NCBI GenBank assembly: GCA_021234155.1
Contig: JAJEKV010000106.1
Span: 1,007,002-1,071,001 of the forward strand
Direction of reading: 5' to 3'
DNA length: 64,000 nt
From: Isoetes taiwanensis
Lineage: Eukaryota; Streptophyta; Lycopodiopsida; Isoetales; Isoetaceae
The notes below the pieces were generated by a model. That model saw only the letters and a list, made by a program, of their open reading frames with translations, was not told the origin of the DNA and did not search any database. Shown piece by piece: positions 45,896-55,200 of the stretch; the first letter of the stretch is position 1, and every line of letters begins with the position of its first letter. The translations under genes were made by a program, and so were the position numbers.

Positions 45896-47746
45896 AGGTG
45901 CTCTTAAGACATTGTATTCTGTTTTTTTTTTTTTTTTTTGAGAGGAGCTCTCTCATAGAATGTCATGAAAGGCGATCTTGCAGATTTCAAATCTTGCTTA
46001 AAAATCAATTACTTACCTTGTGGATTTTTGCAGTGCATTGAACAGACTGAATACACTGTCAAATGCGGAACACAAACGCAGTGTAACGGCCCATTCACAG
46101 AAAATACCAAATTGTTTCTCTCTCACCAAAGTATTTCGACAAGCTAGATTTAATTGTTGCACAATTTTCTTCCATTCAAACATGGTGTCAGTCTCACAGA
46201 TCCAGAACAAGACCAAAGAACAAACTGTCACAGCAATGTAAACAGGGCAGACAGGGGAAACAGAAACAAGCATGTAGCAATTTAATTAAACAATACCCGA
46301 CAATTCCTAGCCTAGGCCCTAGGCCGCCATATACTATTTCAAAACAGCATGAATAAATAACAGTAAAAGGACCTTTGTTAACATTATTATCAAGTTACAC
46401 TTTTCCACACTTTTTTGAAATCATGTAATATTTCTACTATTACTCAAAATTAGGGGAGGTTCCTCCCCCAAATTTCTGGTTGAAATTTTGGAAAAATAGT
46501 GTAAAATCCGGAAAGTTAGAGGTGTTTTTCTCTAAAATCCGGTAAGGATAAATAAAGGGCGGCATTTTGCTGGGTAGTGCGAAATCTAAATTCGAGGCCT
46601 GCTACTACTTACTAACTGATTTTAATAACAGTCCACTTTACATACCCATTGATTTAATAAAAGTCCATTTAATGGAAGTACCTATCTCCACGATTACGTC
46701 CCCAAAATATCACTTTCCTATGATTTTTGCCGTAGGTTGGCCGGGAAAAGGGGGTGCTTTTTTTTTTTTTGTTATGGCATGAGCGGGTTGCATGGTCGGA
46801 AATAGCAGGGCTCCTGTTCACGGGGGCTGCTAAGAGCAGCCCGATGGAGGCGACCGGACCAGTCCAACGGATGGAGGAGGCGATGGAGCCGGATGGATGG
46901 GGTGTAGAGATTTGGCTCCCTGTGCCTTGCCAGAACCGGCATATGATTAGGTTATCTTCCAGGTGATTTTGTGATGCAGGCGAAGCATGAGGTTGCTGTC
47001 CGATTCGGCTTGTTCTGAACTGGAAGCGCTCAGCTTACTGAGTTGCGTCCCGAAAATATCAGTGGATTGGCTTCTTGGGTGTTCTTTGGAGTAGGGTTTT
47101 GTTGTGTTCTGTGTATTTCTTGGTGTTTTGGGAGTAGCAGCCACTAAGTCTCGGGCTTCAGATGCAAATCGGTGCCTCTGTGCAAGTCGGCCTGCTTCTG
47201 ATTTTGATTCTTGCTTCTTGCTGCTTGTTGCTTCATCCTTCTTGCTTCTGATTCTTCTTGCCTCTTCTTGCTTCTGATTTTGGAGGCCAACTCCACCTTC
47301 AAGCATTTCAATTCTTCCCTTTTCTTCCTTGCGTCATGTAGAAGCCCCTTTTGCTTGCAGTTTTAGGGTTGGGCCCTGTTATATCATCTTCGGCGCTTCG
47401 TTCCTGGTGCTTCTTACCAGATAGTCTACCTTGGTTTAGGTCTGCTAGATTGCTTCAGCTTCAAGTAGATTGTGCAGCTTCAGGTAGATTGTGCCTTGCC
47501 AATGGTTGATGGCACTGTATTTCTGATTCGCAGATGTATTTTTATACCTGTATACGGTGTATGGGGAGCGTTGTGCTATACGGAGGTGTGAGGTGTAAAA
47601 TGCCTTGCCCTTGATCTGGCATATTCTACACATCATACCTTCATCTAATGGACACAAAAAAACATTAACACATATAGACATTAACACATATATACACATA
47701 TATTAACACATATATTCGGCCATATCTCTACCTAGTCCCTGAGATG
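45896..47746. other. Intergenic, no gene recognised
   Basis: Contains two long T-runs (45,921-45,940 and 46,757-46,771) that may be ends of reversed retroelements, and a region of CTTCTTGC-rich sequence (47,190-47,290). Open frames have no family signature. Confidence 0.4.
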
Positions 47747-47896
47747 TTTTGTGCAAGTTTCACACCAAGAAATAGGGGGTTAAGGCATATTCTTTCTAGT
47801 ACTATTATTATTCATCAATGGTTTTGTGCAAGCTTCGCACCAAGAAATAGGGGGTCAAGGCATTTTCTTTCTAGTACTATTATTATTCATCAATGG
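47747..47896. repeat. 75-bp tandem duplication (2 copies)
   Basis: Two consecutive units start TTTTGTGCAAG at 47,747 and 47,822, with a few substitutions; both contain AAGAAATAGGGGGT and TTCATCAATGG. Confidence 0.9.
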
Positions 47897-47984
47897 CATG
47901 CTTACACAAACACATAGCATATTTGAAGCTGCAACAAAGTGCATTATGGTTATATGCTTTTGGAACTGTAACAAAGTGCATTAT

Positions 47985-48337
47985 TGTTAGTTTGAGTTCT
48001 TGGCATACACCCTGCAGCAGCAGTCCATGACTGCCGGATGCTACAGAGCTGCCATGCTCATGATCACAAAACAAGAAGAAGACAAACAAATATGCACAAA
48101 GAATGAGGGAAACGTGCCAAGTGAGGCTCTCCAAATTTGAGATAAACCTGAGTACATCTGAAGAGGCTCCGGTCTAATATAGTGTAGACCGCAAATCTGA
48201 GCCGTACACTAACTAAATCTAACCCCTACACTTATGTTAACCTAATCAGGCCAAGTGTCAGTCTGCCACCACTGACACCTAACATGTGCATGCACCTAAC
48301 ATGTGCATGCACAATGTTAACCACTAGGTGGTTAACA
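47985..48337 (-). repeat. 3' LTR of the 48-52 kb element
   Basis: In element orientation it starts TGTTAACCACC and ends AACTAACA. The 23-bp palindrome at its start is shared with the solo LTR at 3,020. A 16-bp CTAACATGTGCATGCA tandem repeat follows close by. Confidence 0.92.
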
Positions 48338-50673
48338 CTGCCTCCCCCTAAAAGTTTTTAGCACAAAAACATGTACAGACTTTTATAAGACAAGTCCGAC
48401 AATTACAACAAGGTGCCAAAAATTTAGGGGCAAAAATGATGGTACGGGTAATGGTTTGTTGTGTCGCCGAAAAGATCTTCATGAAGGCATTGATGACGAA
48501 GAGGATCCGAAGGAATGTCGATGCAGAACATGGATCAACTTTGGGCAAAAAAAACCCTTATATGATGGGTAAGTCCCTTGAAACAAATATTGCCCAAAAG
48601 TTCACGAAAAAAGCTTAAAAACAATGATTATATGGGGCCTTCAAAACGTAAGCACCTTAAAAGCGTCCCCGTGATCGACCATAGGAGAGCGTGGCTATGC
48701 GTCACAATATTTGTGCAGAGCGTGAATGTTGAGCAAAAAGCGTGGCCATAAGCAAAGTGTGAGCGTGGGAGCATAAAGGGCGTGGCTGAAGCGTGGCTGG
48801 AGCGTGGGTTGGCGTGGGTTGACCGTGGGCATAAAAAAAGCATTAGCGTGGGCAAAAATAACAGCGTGGGTCATAGCGTGGAAGTATCCGGTCAACAATG
48901 TGAAGCCGTGTGCACGTGAAGCTATCAAAGCGTCGACGGCGTGCCCTAGCGTGAGCCATAAAACCCTAGCGTGAGCCATAAAAACAATATTGTATCAGAG
49001 TCATAGATCTTAGGCGCCGAAATCGGAGCCATTGGTCCAAAAAAACCCTAGCGTGAGGCCTCTTGAAGAAAACAGAGGCGGCTTGAAGAATAGCATGGCT
49101 GCCGGATTTGCAGGTATGTCGGCCAAGACTTTCGGATATCTCTGAAAGTTCGAAAATAGAAGAAAAGGCCTGATATAGTAGGATTGCCAAGCCGCTGATA
49201 GAAAGCTCCGGAAAATGGAGGCCAGGCCCTGATAGAATGCCAGAATGGGAGCAATAATGCTATTTTGCGCCGGATTTGGCTTGATAAGCGGCCGGATCAA
49301 AGGCACTGTTGCTGCTTGCATGATAGGAAGGATCCAGGCAGCAAAGTTTTAGCCAGGCAACGAAGTTTCTATCAAAATAGAAGTAGACCGAACAGGGTAT
49401 TGCCTACAACTGGAATTTATGGAATCTGAGCTGCTAAATCTGCTTTGACATCGCCTTGAATCTGTGCTGCAGAGCTTGAAGAGATAAAATATCTAACTCC
49501 CCAAAGATTTTCGAATTGAATCCAGTGGTGACTGATGAAATGTTTGCTTGTTTGCGTGTATGCGCATAAACAAATTTTGAAGAAGACCGACCGATGCTCC
49601 AATCGATAAAATGGCTTGGTCAATGTGCAACCCAGACTTATGGAGCGATGGATATAATATCTTGACCGAAAGTGTGGGTGATGCAGGATAGCTGAAGATG
49701 TCAAACCAGATGATACTCTGCTGGTGAATAATGGATGGGGGCTAGCCACAGAGCTGGCCCTCTTGAAAATAAGTAACAAAATGAAGCCCTGGTGGCAAAG
49801 ATGTTTCGGGATGCTCTGAATCTGTGTTTTCATGACTAGATAGAGCGTGAATAGACAGATGATGCCCGCCTTAATAGATATGAGCTGCTCGGTTTACATG
49901 GTGCAGATACTTGCAGGACAAACAAATAATATAGGTATGCCAAGGTGGTCGAATCCATGAAGCCAAAGTCTCCTGATCAGTGGACGCAATAGTGAGATTG
50001 GACTCCAAGTTTTATCTATCTTTTCTGATGCAGATACCGAGCTGAGTGATCCTCGAAATAATCCCTTTGTATGCTTCAGATGAACTGACCAGAACTATGA
50101 TGCAGATACCGATTGTGGGCTGAATAAAAGGGGGCTAGCCAAAGTGCTGGCCCTCTGCCAAATATCTGAAAAAGAATTTCTTGGGAAAGCTGAAAATTGG
50201 CAGACACAGATTGATATGTTGATATGCTCGATACTGATGATACTGAATATGTTTTTTTTGGAACTGGTGTGCAAAAGGCACAAACTGTTTGATAAACAGA
50301 GAAATAACAAGAAGGATAATTTTGTGCAGCAGATAGAAGATAAGAAAAACAAACACTGGATTTTCCTGATATTTTGTGCAGAAAGGAGTGCTGTCACCAC
50401 TCCAGAAACCCTTGACTGTAAAACTGTAGCATGAAAAACAGAGTTTTTGAAAACGATTTTCATAACCAAAGTAAGTGCTAAGGAACTGATTGACAAAAGG
50501 GCCTCCAGTCGGACTATTTCAACAACTGGTTGGGCCAAATAAAGGGATTGAAGGGTTGAGAGTAGTGTACAAGGAGTATTCAAGAACTGATTTGGATAAG
50601 AGCAGCAAAGACAACAGCAAAACAGTAAGGTTGAAGGAAGTGATCACGAGCGAACCCGGCATAACGGCGCCAG
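48338..50673 (-). other. Interior of the LTR element, non-coding
   Basis: No gag, pol or env signature. Around 48,690-48,970 the motif GCGTGG/GCGTGAG recurs about fifteen times at irregular short spacing, and pieces of it appear near 49,045. No other structure was recognised. Confidence 0.7.
50650..50673 (-). promoter_or_regulatory. Primer-binding site of the LTR element
   Basis: On the minus strand CTGGCGCCGTTATGCCGGGT follows the LTR end. TGGCGCC-type sites are a known plant retroelement primer class. The exact tRNA was not determined. Confidence 0.65.
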
Positions 50674-51026
50674 TGTTAGTTTGAGTTCTTGGCATACACC
50701 CTGCAGCAGCAGTCCATGACTGCCGGATGCTACAGAGCTGCCATGCTCATGATCACAAAACAAGAAGAAGACAAACAAATATGCACAAAGAATGAGGGAA
50801 ACGTGCCAAGTGAGGCTCTCCAAATTTGAGATAAACCTGAGTACATCTGAAGAGGCTCCGGTCTAATATAGTGTAGACCGCAAATCTGAGCCGTACACTA
50901 ACTAAATCTAATCCCTACACTTATGTTAACCTAATCAGGCCAAGTGTCAGTCTGCCACCACTGACACCTAACATGTGCATGCACCTAACATGTGCATGCA
51001 CAATGTTAACCACTAGGTGGTTAACA
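50674..51026 (-). repeat. 5' LTR of the 48-52 kb element (end split by a nested element)
   Basis: Matches the left LTR base for base at the positions I compared, apart from one C/T change (48,223 region). Its terminal GTGGTTAACA is cut after TTAA by the TIR element at 51,025; the remaining CA sits at 52,025. Positions 51,025-51,026 also read CA, as the first bases of the nested element. Confidence 0.9.
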
Positions 51027-52020
51027 CTAGAGTTGTCTCAAGGACCCGTATCAACCCGTATGGATCCCTCAATCCCTTCTCCATATTAGGGACTAGTTCT
51101 TCATTATACTTATGAGATTTTAAATATGAACACCTGAATTGTAAGATTAACTCGAAGTTGTACCACCATATTCAATGGCAAAATAAAATTCTTCACAAGT
51201 TTGGGACAAATCGCACTTTGAAATACACTCAATTCAATGGTTTCGATGATATGATATAATCTCATGATACTCAACATGGAATACAAATTTCAAGATAACA
51301 TTAATTTTCTATGAACGTAGCCTACAAATGCTAGTCATTTTTCAAATTTCATGTGATTTCATAAAAATTTGATATATCAATGAGCAAATCATAATTTCAA
51401 TCCTTGACAGACCCAGTCGGGTCCCTAAGGAATTTCTGAAAAAACAGACATCCAGGAACTATTTCATATCCATGATATTTGAAAAAGATTAAGAATATGA
51501 ATGTACTATTATTTTTCAATGGAAGTAGATACTAAGTACTACACGTCTTGCTAAATGGATTTCATTTTTTCAAAAAGTGGAGTAGTAGTATGAATTTTCA
51601 AAATTTTGACCCTCGGGGGACCTAACTGGGTCCATAAAGAACTTCTGAACTTCAAACTTTAAGGAATTATTTCTCGAAAATTCTACCATAGATTTTTCTA
51701 ATTCTTCTTGTAATAGATTTCTCATATCATGAATTACAAGATGGAAAAATTAGAATTCCTAGGAAAAATTATATTTGCCAAATAATGTGAGAAATGTTAA
51801 AGGCTTTGAGAATAAACTTGACCCCTTTGCATTCGGCTCCACATTATGGCTGGTAATAGAAGCTTTCTATATTTTTCATAAATTTTTCCTTATATGTACA
51901 CTCATGGAGGACAACATATTATGAGTATGTAGACAAATTCTTTATCTCAGAGCTACAATAGAATTTCAAAAAAAGTGTATGAATGAACCCATTTGGGTTC
52001 ATCAAGGGACAACTCTAGTG
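51025..52020. mobile_element. 996-bp TIR element with TTAA target duplication
   Basis: Inverted termini CACTAGAGTTGTC are perfect over 13 bp (51,025-51,037 and 52,008-52,020), and TTAA flanks both sides (51,021-51,024 and 52,021-52,024). The undisturbed target is visible in the sister LTR (GTGGTTAACA at 48,328-48,337), so TTAA duplication is directly supported. There is no coding capacity. Internal GGACC/GGGTCC-type inverted motifs recur near 51,043, 51,411, 51,617 and 51,990. TIRs resemble CACTA elements but the duplication is like that of piggyBac; the class is unresolved. Confidence 0.88.
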
Positions 52021-52055
52021 TTAACAATTATGGTTATGCTTTTTGGAACTGTAAC

Positions 52056-52217
52056 AAAGTGCTTTTGGAATCTTTTAGTATCAATTTATAATGCGTCATT
52101 TACAATACATTATGATATAGTAAAATGCAATGAGGACTTTAACAGTAATATTGGAGCTAAGCAGGGTTGTCCTGCATCACCAACTTTGTTTGGAATTTAC
52201 ATAGATGAATTAGAATA
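52056..52217 (+). pseudogene. LINE RT fragment
   Basis: A plus-strand peptide, FWNLLVSIYNASFTIHYDI then IGAKQGCPASPTLFGIYIDE, aligns with the KQGCPLSPTLFGLYID part of non-LTR RT. It is broken on the right by a LINE tail whose TAGAA repeats begin within the last codons. On the left the LTR element is inserted in the sequence leading up to it, where an ACAAAGTGCATTATGG-type repeat occurs. Confidence 0.75.
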
Positions 52218-52760
52218 GAATAGAATAGAATAGAATAGAATAGAATAGAATAGAATAGAATAGAATAGAATAGAATAGAATAGAATAGAGTTTTTATCGT
52301 CCATGGAGACCAATCGGCCTATGGGACCCAAAAAGGAGGCGCAACAAACATACTACTACTCGGGTTAAAAAACCCCCGCCCCAAAGAATTTTTGGAGGAA
52401 AAACTGTGGCAAGAATAAGAATGATGTAAAACTGTACAGACATCTATATGAGGGGAAAAAATATAAACATATATCAGGTGAGTGCTCGAGGACCGAGCTG
52501 ATCTCGACAGTCCATGACCTCTTGAAGATATGATCCCAACATCTGCACCGAGGCCGTGCTCAACATCCGATGTAGGTTGTTAGACCAGACCAGCTCAGCA
52601 TAGCGTGTCTAAATTTCATCATATGCCAGATAGCTCTGAGGGGTGTGGCATTCGTCTTCCACAGCTCCAACTTGGCAGCGTTGATAAAGCCGACCAAAAA
52701 ATTGCTAAGTGGTTGGGCGTAACTGTCGTAGTTGTCGTGCACCACCAACAGGAGACATCA
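52205..52760 (-). mobile_element. LINE 3' fragment with (TTCTA)n tail
   Basis: On the plus strand about 15 TAGAA units (52,211-52,287), then TTTTTATCGTCCATGGAGAC, a 3' UTR, and on the minus strand a short ORF2 C-terminal-like peptide (52,748-52,500; MVVHDNYDSYAQPLSNFLVG then ATPLRAIWHMMKFRHA). It is a 5'-truncated insertion, usual for LINEs, and homologous to 43,955-44,220. Confidence 0.78.
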
Positions 52761-53049
52761 CATAGAATATTTTCAAAAGGATGAACCTCTATTGGTTGAA
52801 AATGTATATTTTGGCAATAAATTTCTTAAAAGAGCATTCTGTGTCAAAGTTATTTGTTAATATGCCCATTTTTATGAAGCGGGGGCGTTTTAGTGAATTC
52901 TAATGTATTTGAAAGGAATTTTAGCATTTTGTTGACCAGGGGCATTTAGGAATTTTTTCGAAATACAAGGGCTATTTTGGTAAAATACGCAAAATATAGG
53001 GGCATTTAGGTAATTTTTCCAATTTTTTAATGATGAGGAATAACCTCTT

Positions 53050-53630
53050 CCTGTTAAGATAAGATAAATATTTTAACGTCACACCACTAGGCAGCGTTCT
53101 ATTGGACATGTGACGACAGAGCAGGGGACCGAAGTCCAAAATAGACCAAGCAAAAAAGGGCTGGGCCCTAGCACAGAACAAAAGAGGGCAAGATCCATCG
53201 CTACACAATACACATATTGTGGGCAAACCCCCAAACCATATCAAGGCTGGTCACGCTGAGACTAAAAATATCCCAACCAAGGGTTTGCAGGCCACTGGTC
53301 AAGAATAATTGCCGAGCCTCCCCGATATATCACCCATTTCTTCTGGAGCCTGGCCTCGCGAACTTTACAAAGCTCGTCTCGTCGCCGAGTTAACTGGACT
53401 GGAGATAGGTCCTCTCGAACCAAAAACTGCGTTCCCTTGAGGTGACTGCCATGCTGCAAAACGTAAGAACTATCTTGTGGTGCCGAGAAATGGACCACTA
53501 GATGGCGAGGTCGATCTGGCCGATGGGCACCCACTCTCTGCGCTGTGAAGGCGCCTGGACTCATAAGTTCCTTTAGACATTTCAAAATGTTGTTGAAAAT
53601 TTTGAAAAATATATTACTTCTTAACATGTT
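53050..53630 (-). mobile_element. ORF1-only LINE derivative 1, (TTATC)n tail
   Basis: The minus-strand frame 53,627-53,262 encodes an ORF1 C-terminal domain: RPDRPRHLVVHFSAP, GSHLKGTQFLVREDLSPVQL, LQKKWVIYRGGSAIIL and DQWPANPWLGYF. It parallels the ORF1 at 20.7-21.0 kb (SRLKGTSVYLD, DLTPTQQ). Only 190 bp after its stop the sequence ends in GACGTTAAAATATTTATC and TTATC repeats, the LINE 3' module. No endonuclease or RT lies between ORF1 and the tail, so this is a non-autonomous, ORF1-only unit or an internally deleted LINE. Confidence 0.72.
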
Positions 53631-54515
53631 ATGTGTTTAACATATCTACTGTATCCCTTGCCCATCTTTGTTTGTATTTAGTCTTGCAGGTAATGCTTGC
53701 CACAGTCTAGGCTCTCCTCACTTGTTTCAATCCTGCTTCTACACCCACAATGGCTTTGTAGGCAGTCGCCATAGATTTTGTCATGAGCTGGATCTCCTTT
53801 ACTAAAAAACATACAAATGTATAGTAACAATGACCTGTACAATTGCAAAAAATAGTATCTTGAGCAAGCAACTTGGTTATTAGTTGTTTTCCAACTACTT
53901 CTCCAATATTGATTACTGTGCATGCATGGTTTTCTTCAGCTCCTCCTGTTGTGTACATCAACGAACCTGTTAGAATTTGCAATAGTTGTTTGGACAGAAG
54001 GAGATTTAATTATAGTTTAAGAGGCACACTTGTATGCATTACGTTTATCGTATATCTGAGTTAATTAACAATGTCTTTTGATGCCTCTACCATTTCCATA
54101 TATTAATTTCACTAAATTTTGCAATCACGCATGTCCCTTTCAATCATTGGCAACATATACTTTTTAGAGGTTATTAAGGATCACAACTCCAACCATTCAC
54201 ATAAGTGTAGTTCAAACTTGCACGGATTGGCATAACCCAGAAAAAGATAAGAAACAAGAATCTGCAAAATGTTAAAAAGGTAATCTCCAAGTCATAATTA
54301 GCACCTTCTCTTCCTTAATTTTAATCCTTGATTAACCATTTGCCTCCACCGTGCCTTACTTCTAGTTTTATTGGTGCAAGCACGCGTGAATCGTCACCTT
54401 GTTAAATCTAGAAAGTGTCATTTGAAAAAACATCTACTTAATTTTAACAGAACAAGAAAATAAAATAACATATCACAAAATAAAAGTATAAAGTGATGAT
54501 AAAAATAATTTATTG
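53631..54515. other. No confident gene
   Basis: Minus-strand frames at 53,678-53,982 (IVGVEAGLKQVRRA) may be N-terminal ORF1 sequence of the neighbouring derivative, but no motif proves it. The rest is AT-rich. Confidence 0.35.
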
Positions 54516-54519
54516 AAGA

Positions 54520-55200
54520 TAAGATAAGATAAAAGTTTTTTACTTCCACAAGACCCTATCGGGCCATGGGACGAGTACATGCAAAGGGCCAAAGCCCATA
54601 GGAAACTTGGGGAGTAAACCCCATGGCAAAACAGAATAACAAATAAAACAACAGATCAAGATCAAGAAAATCAGGGTTATGCAAAAACGGCCCATGGATC
54701 AGATGGCCACTGATCCCTAATGAGAGCCTGCCGTCCTTTATACACTGCCCACTTCCGCTGCAACGAGCCTAGTGCACCCGACATAATTCCTCTTTCCGTT
54801 TGCAGAGCCGTGTTGTGGTAGGATCCTCTTGGACGGAAAATGTGGTCCCCTTTAGGTGATTGCATATGCATCCAAGAAATGGCATCCTGAAAGCGGAGTA
54901 AAAGGTGCCATGAGCGGTCAGGCTGGGCTGCTCCAATCTGAGCTACCGAGATGATGCCATCAGCCTGTATGTGCATTACCTTAGCAAAAAAATGATCTGC
55001 CTCATCTGTAGCAGAATAGCCACTTCCCTCTGCAATGCCGGAAATGCAAGTTCAGGGCTAGTGTGCGCTGATCATCCTCTGGTGAGAGACCTGGCTCAGA
55101 AGCAGAAATCTCTGCCGGTACATACGCTGCAATTGAAGTCTGTGTGTATATGTCTACCTTGCCCACATGCTCAGACACTGAAGTTTGTGTTGACACTTCT
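54520..55200 (-). mobile_element. ORF1-only LINE derivative 2, (TTATC)n tail
   Basis: The minus-strand frame 54,976-54,677 carries the same ORF1 C-terminal domain (PDRSWHLLLRFQDA, SPKGDHIFRPRGSY, LQRKWAVYKGRQALI, DQWPSDPW), preceded in the same frame region by a further ORF1-like stretch (55,196-55,002) after a stop. About 140 bp beyond the stop comes a TTATC-repeat tail (54,523-54,537). The layout repeats that of derivative 1, with clearly diverged sequence, which argues against two independent deletions. Confidence 0.72.

Larger units (their letters stand above)
47985..52026 (-). mobile_element. Non-autonomous LTR retrotransposon (LARD/TRIM-like) with nested TIR element
   Basis: Two 353-bp LTRs (47,985-48,337 and 50,674-51,026) are almost identical. 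The right LTR's final bases are split by the nested TIR element; its last CA lies at 52,025-52,026, followed by ATTAT, which also precedes the left LTR (47,980-47,984), so ATTAT is the target duplication. Minus orientation is set by a primer site next to the right LTR (TGGCGCCGTTATGCCGGG) and a purine tract (AGGGGGAGGCAG) next to the left one. The 2.3-kb interior has no gag or pol, so it depends on proteins from another element. Confidence 0.92.

Noticed and set aside
48436-48618. Small plus-strand gene in the LTR element interior
   Set aside because: Short, lacks a domain, and lies in a non-coding element transcribed on the other strand.
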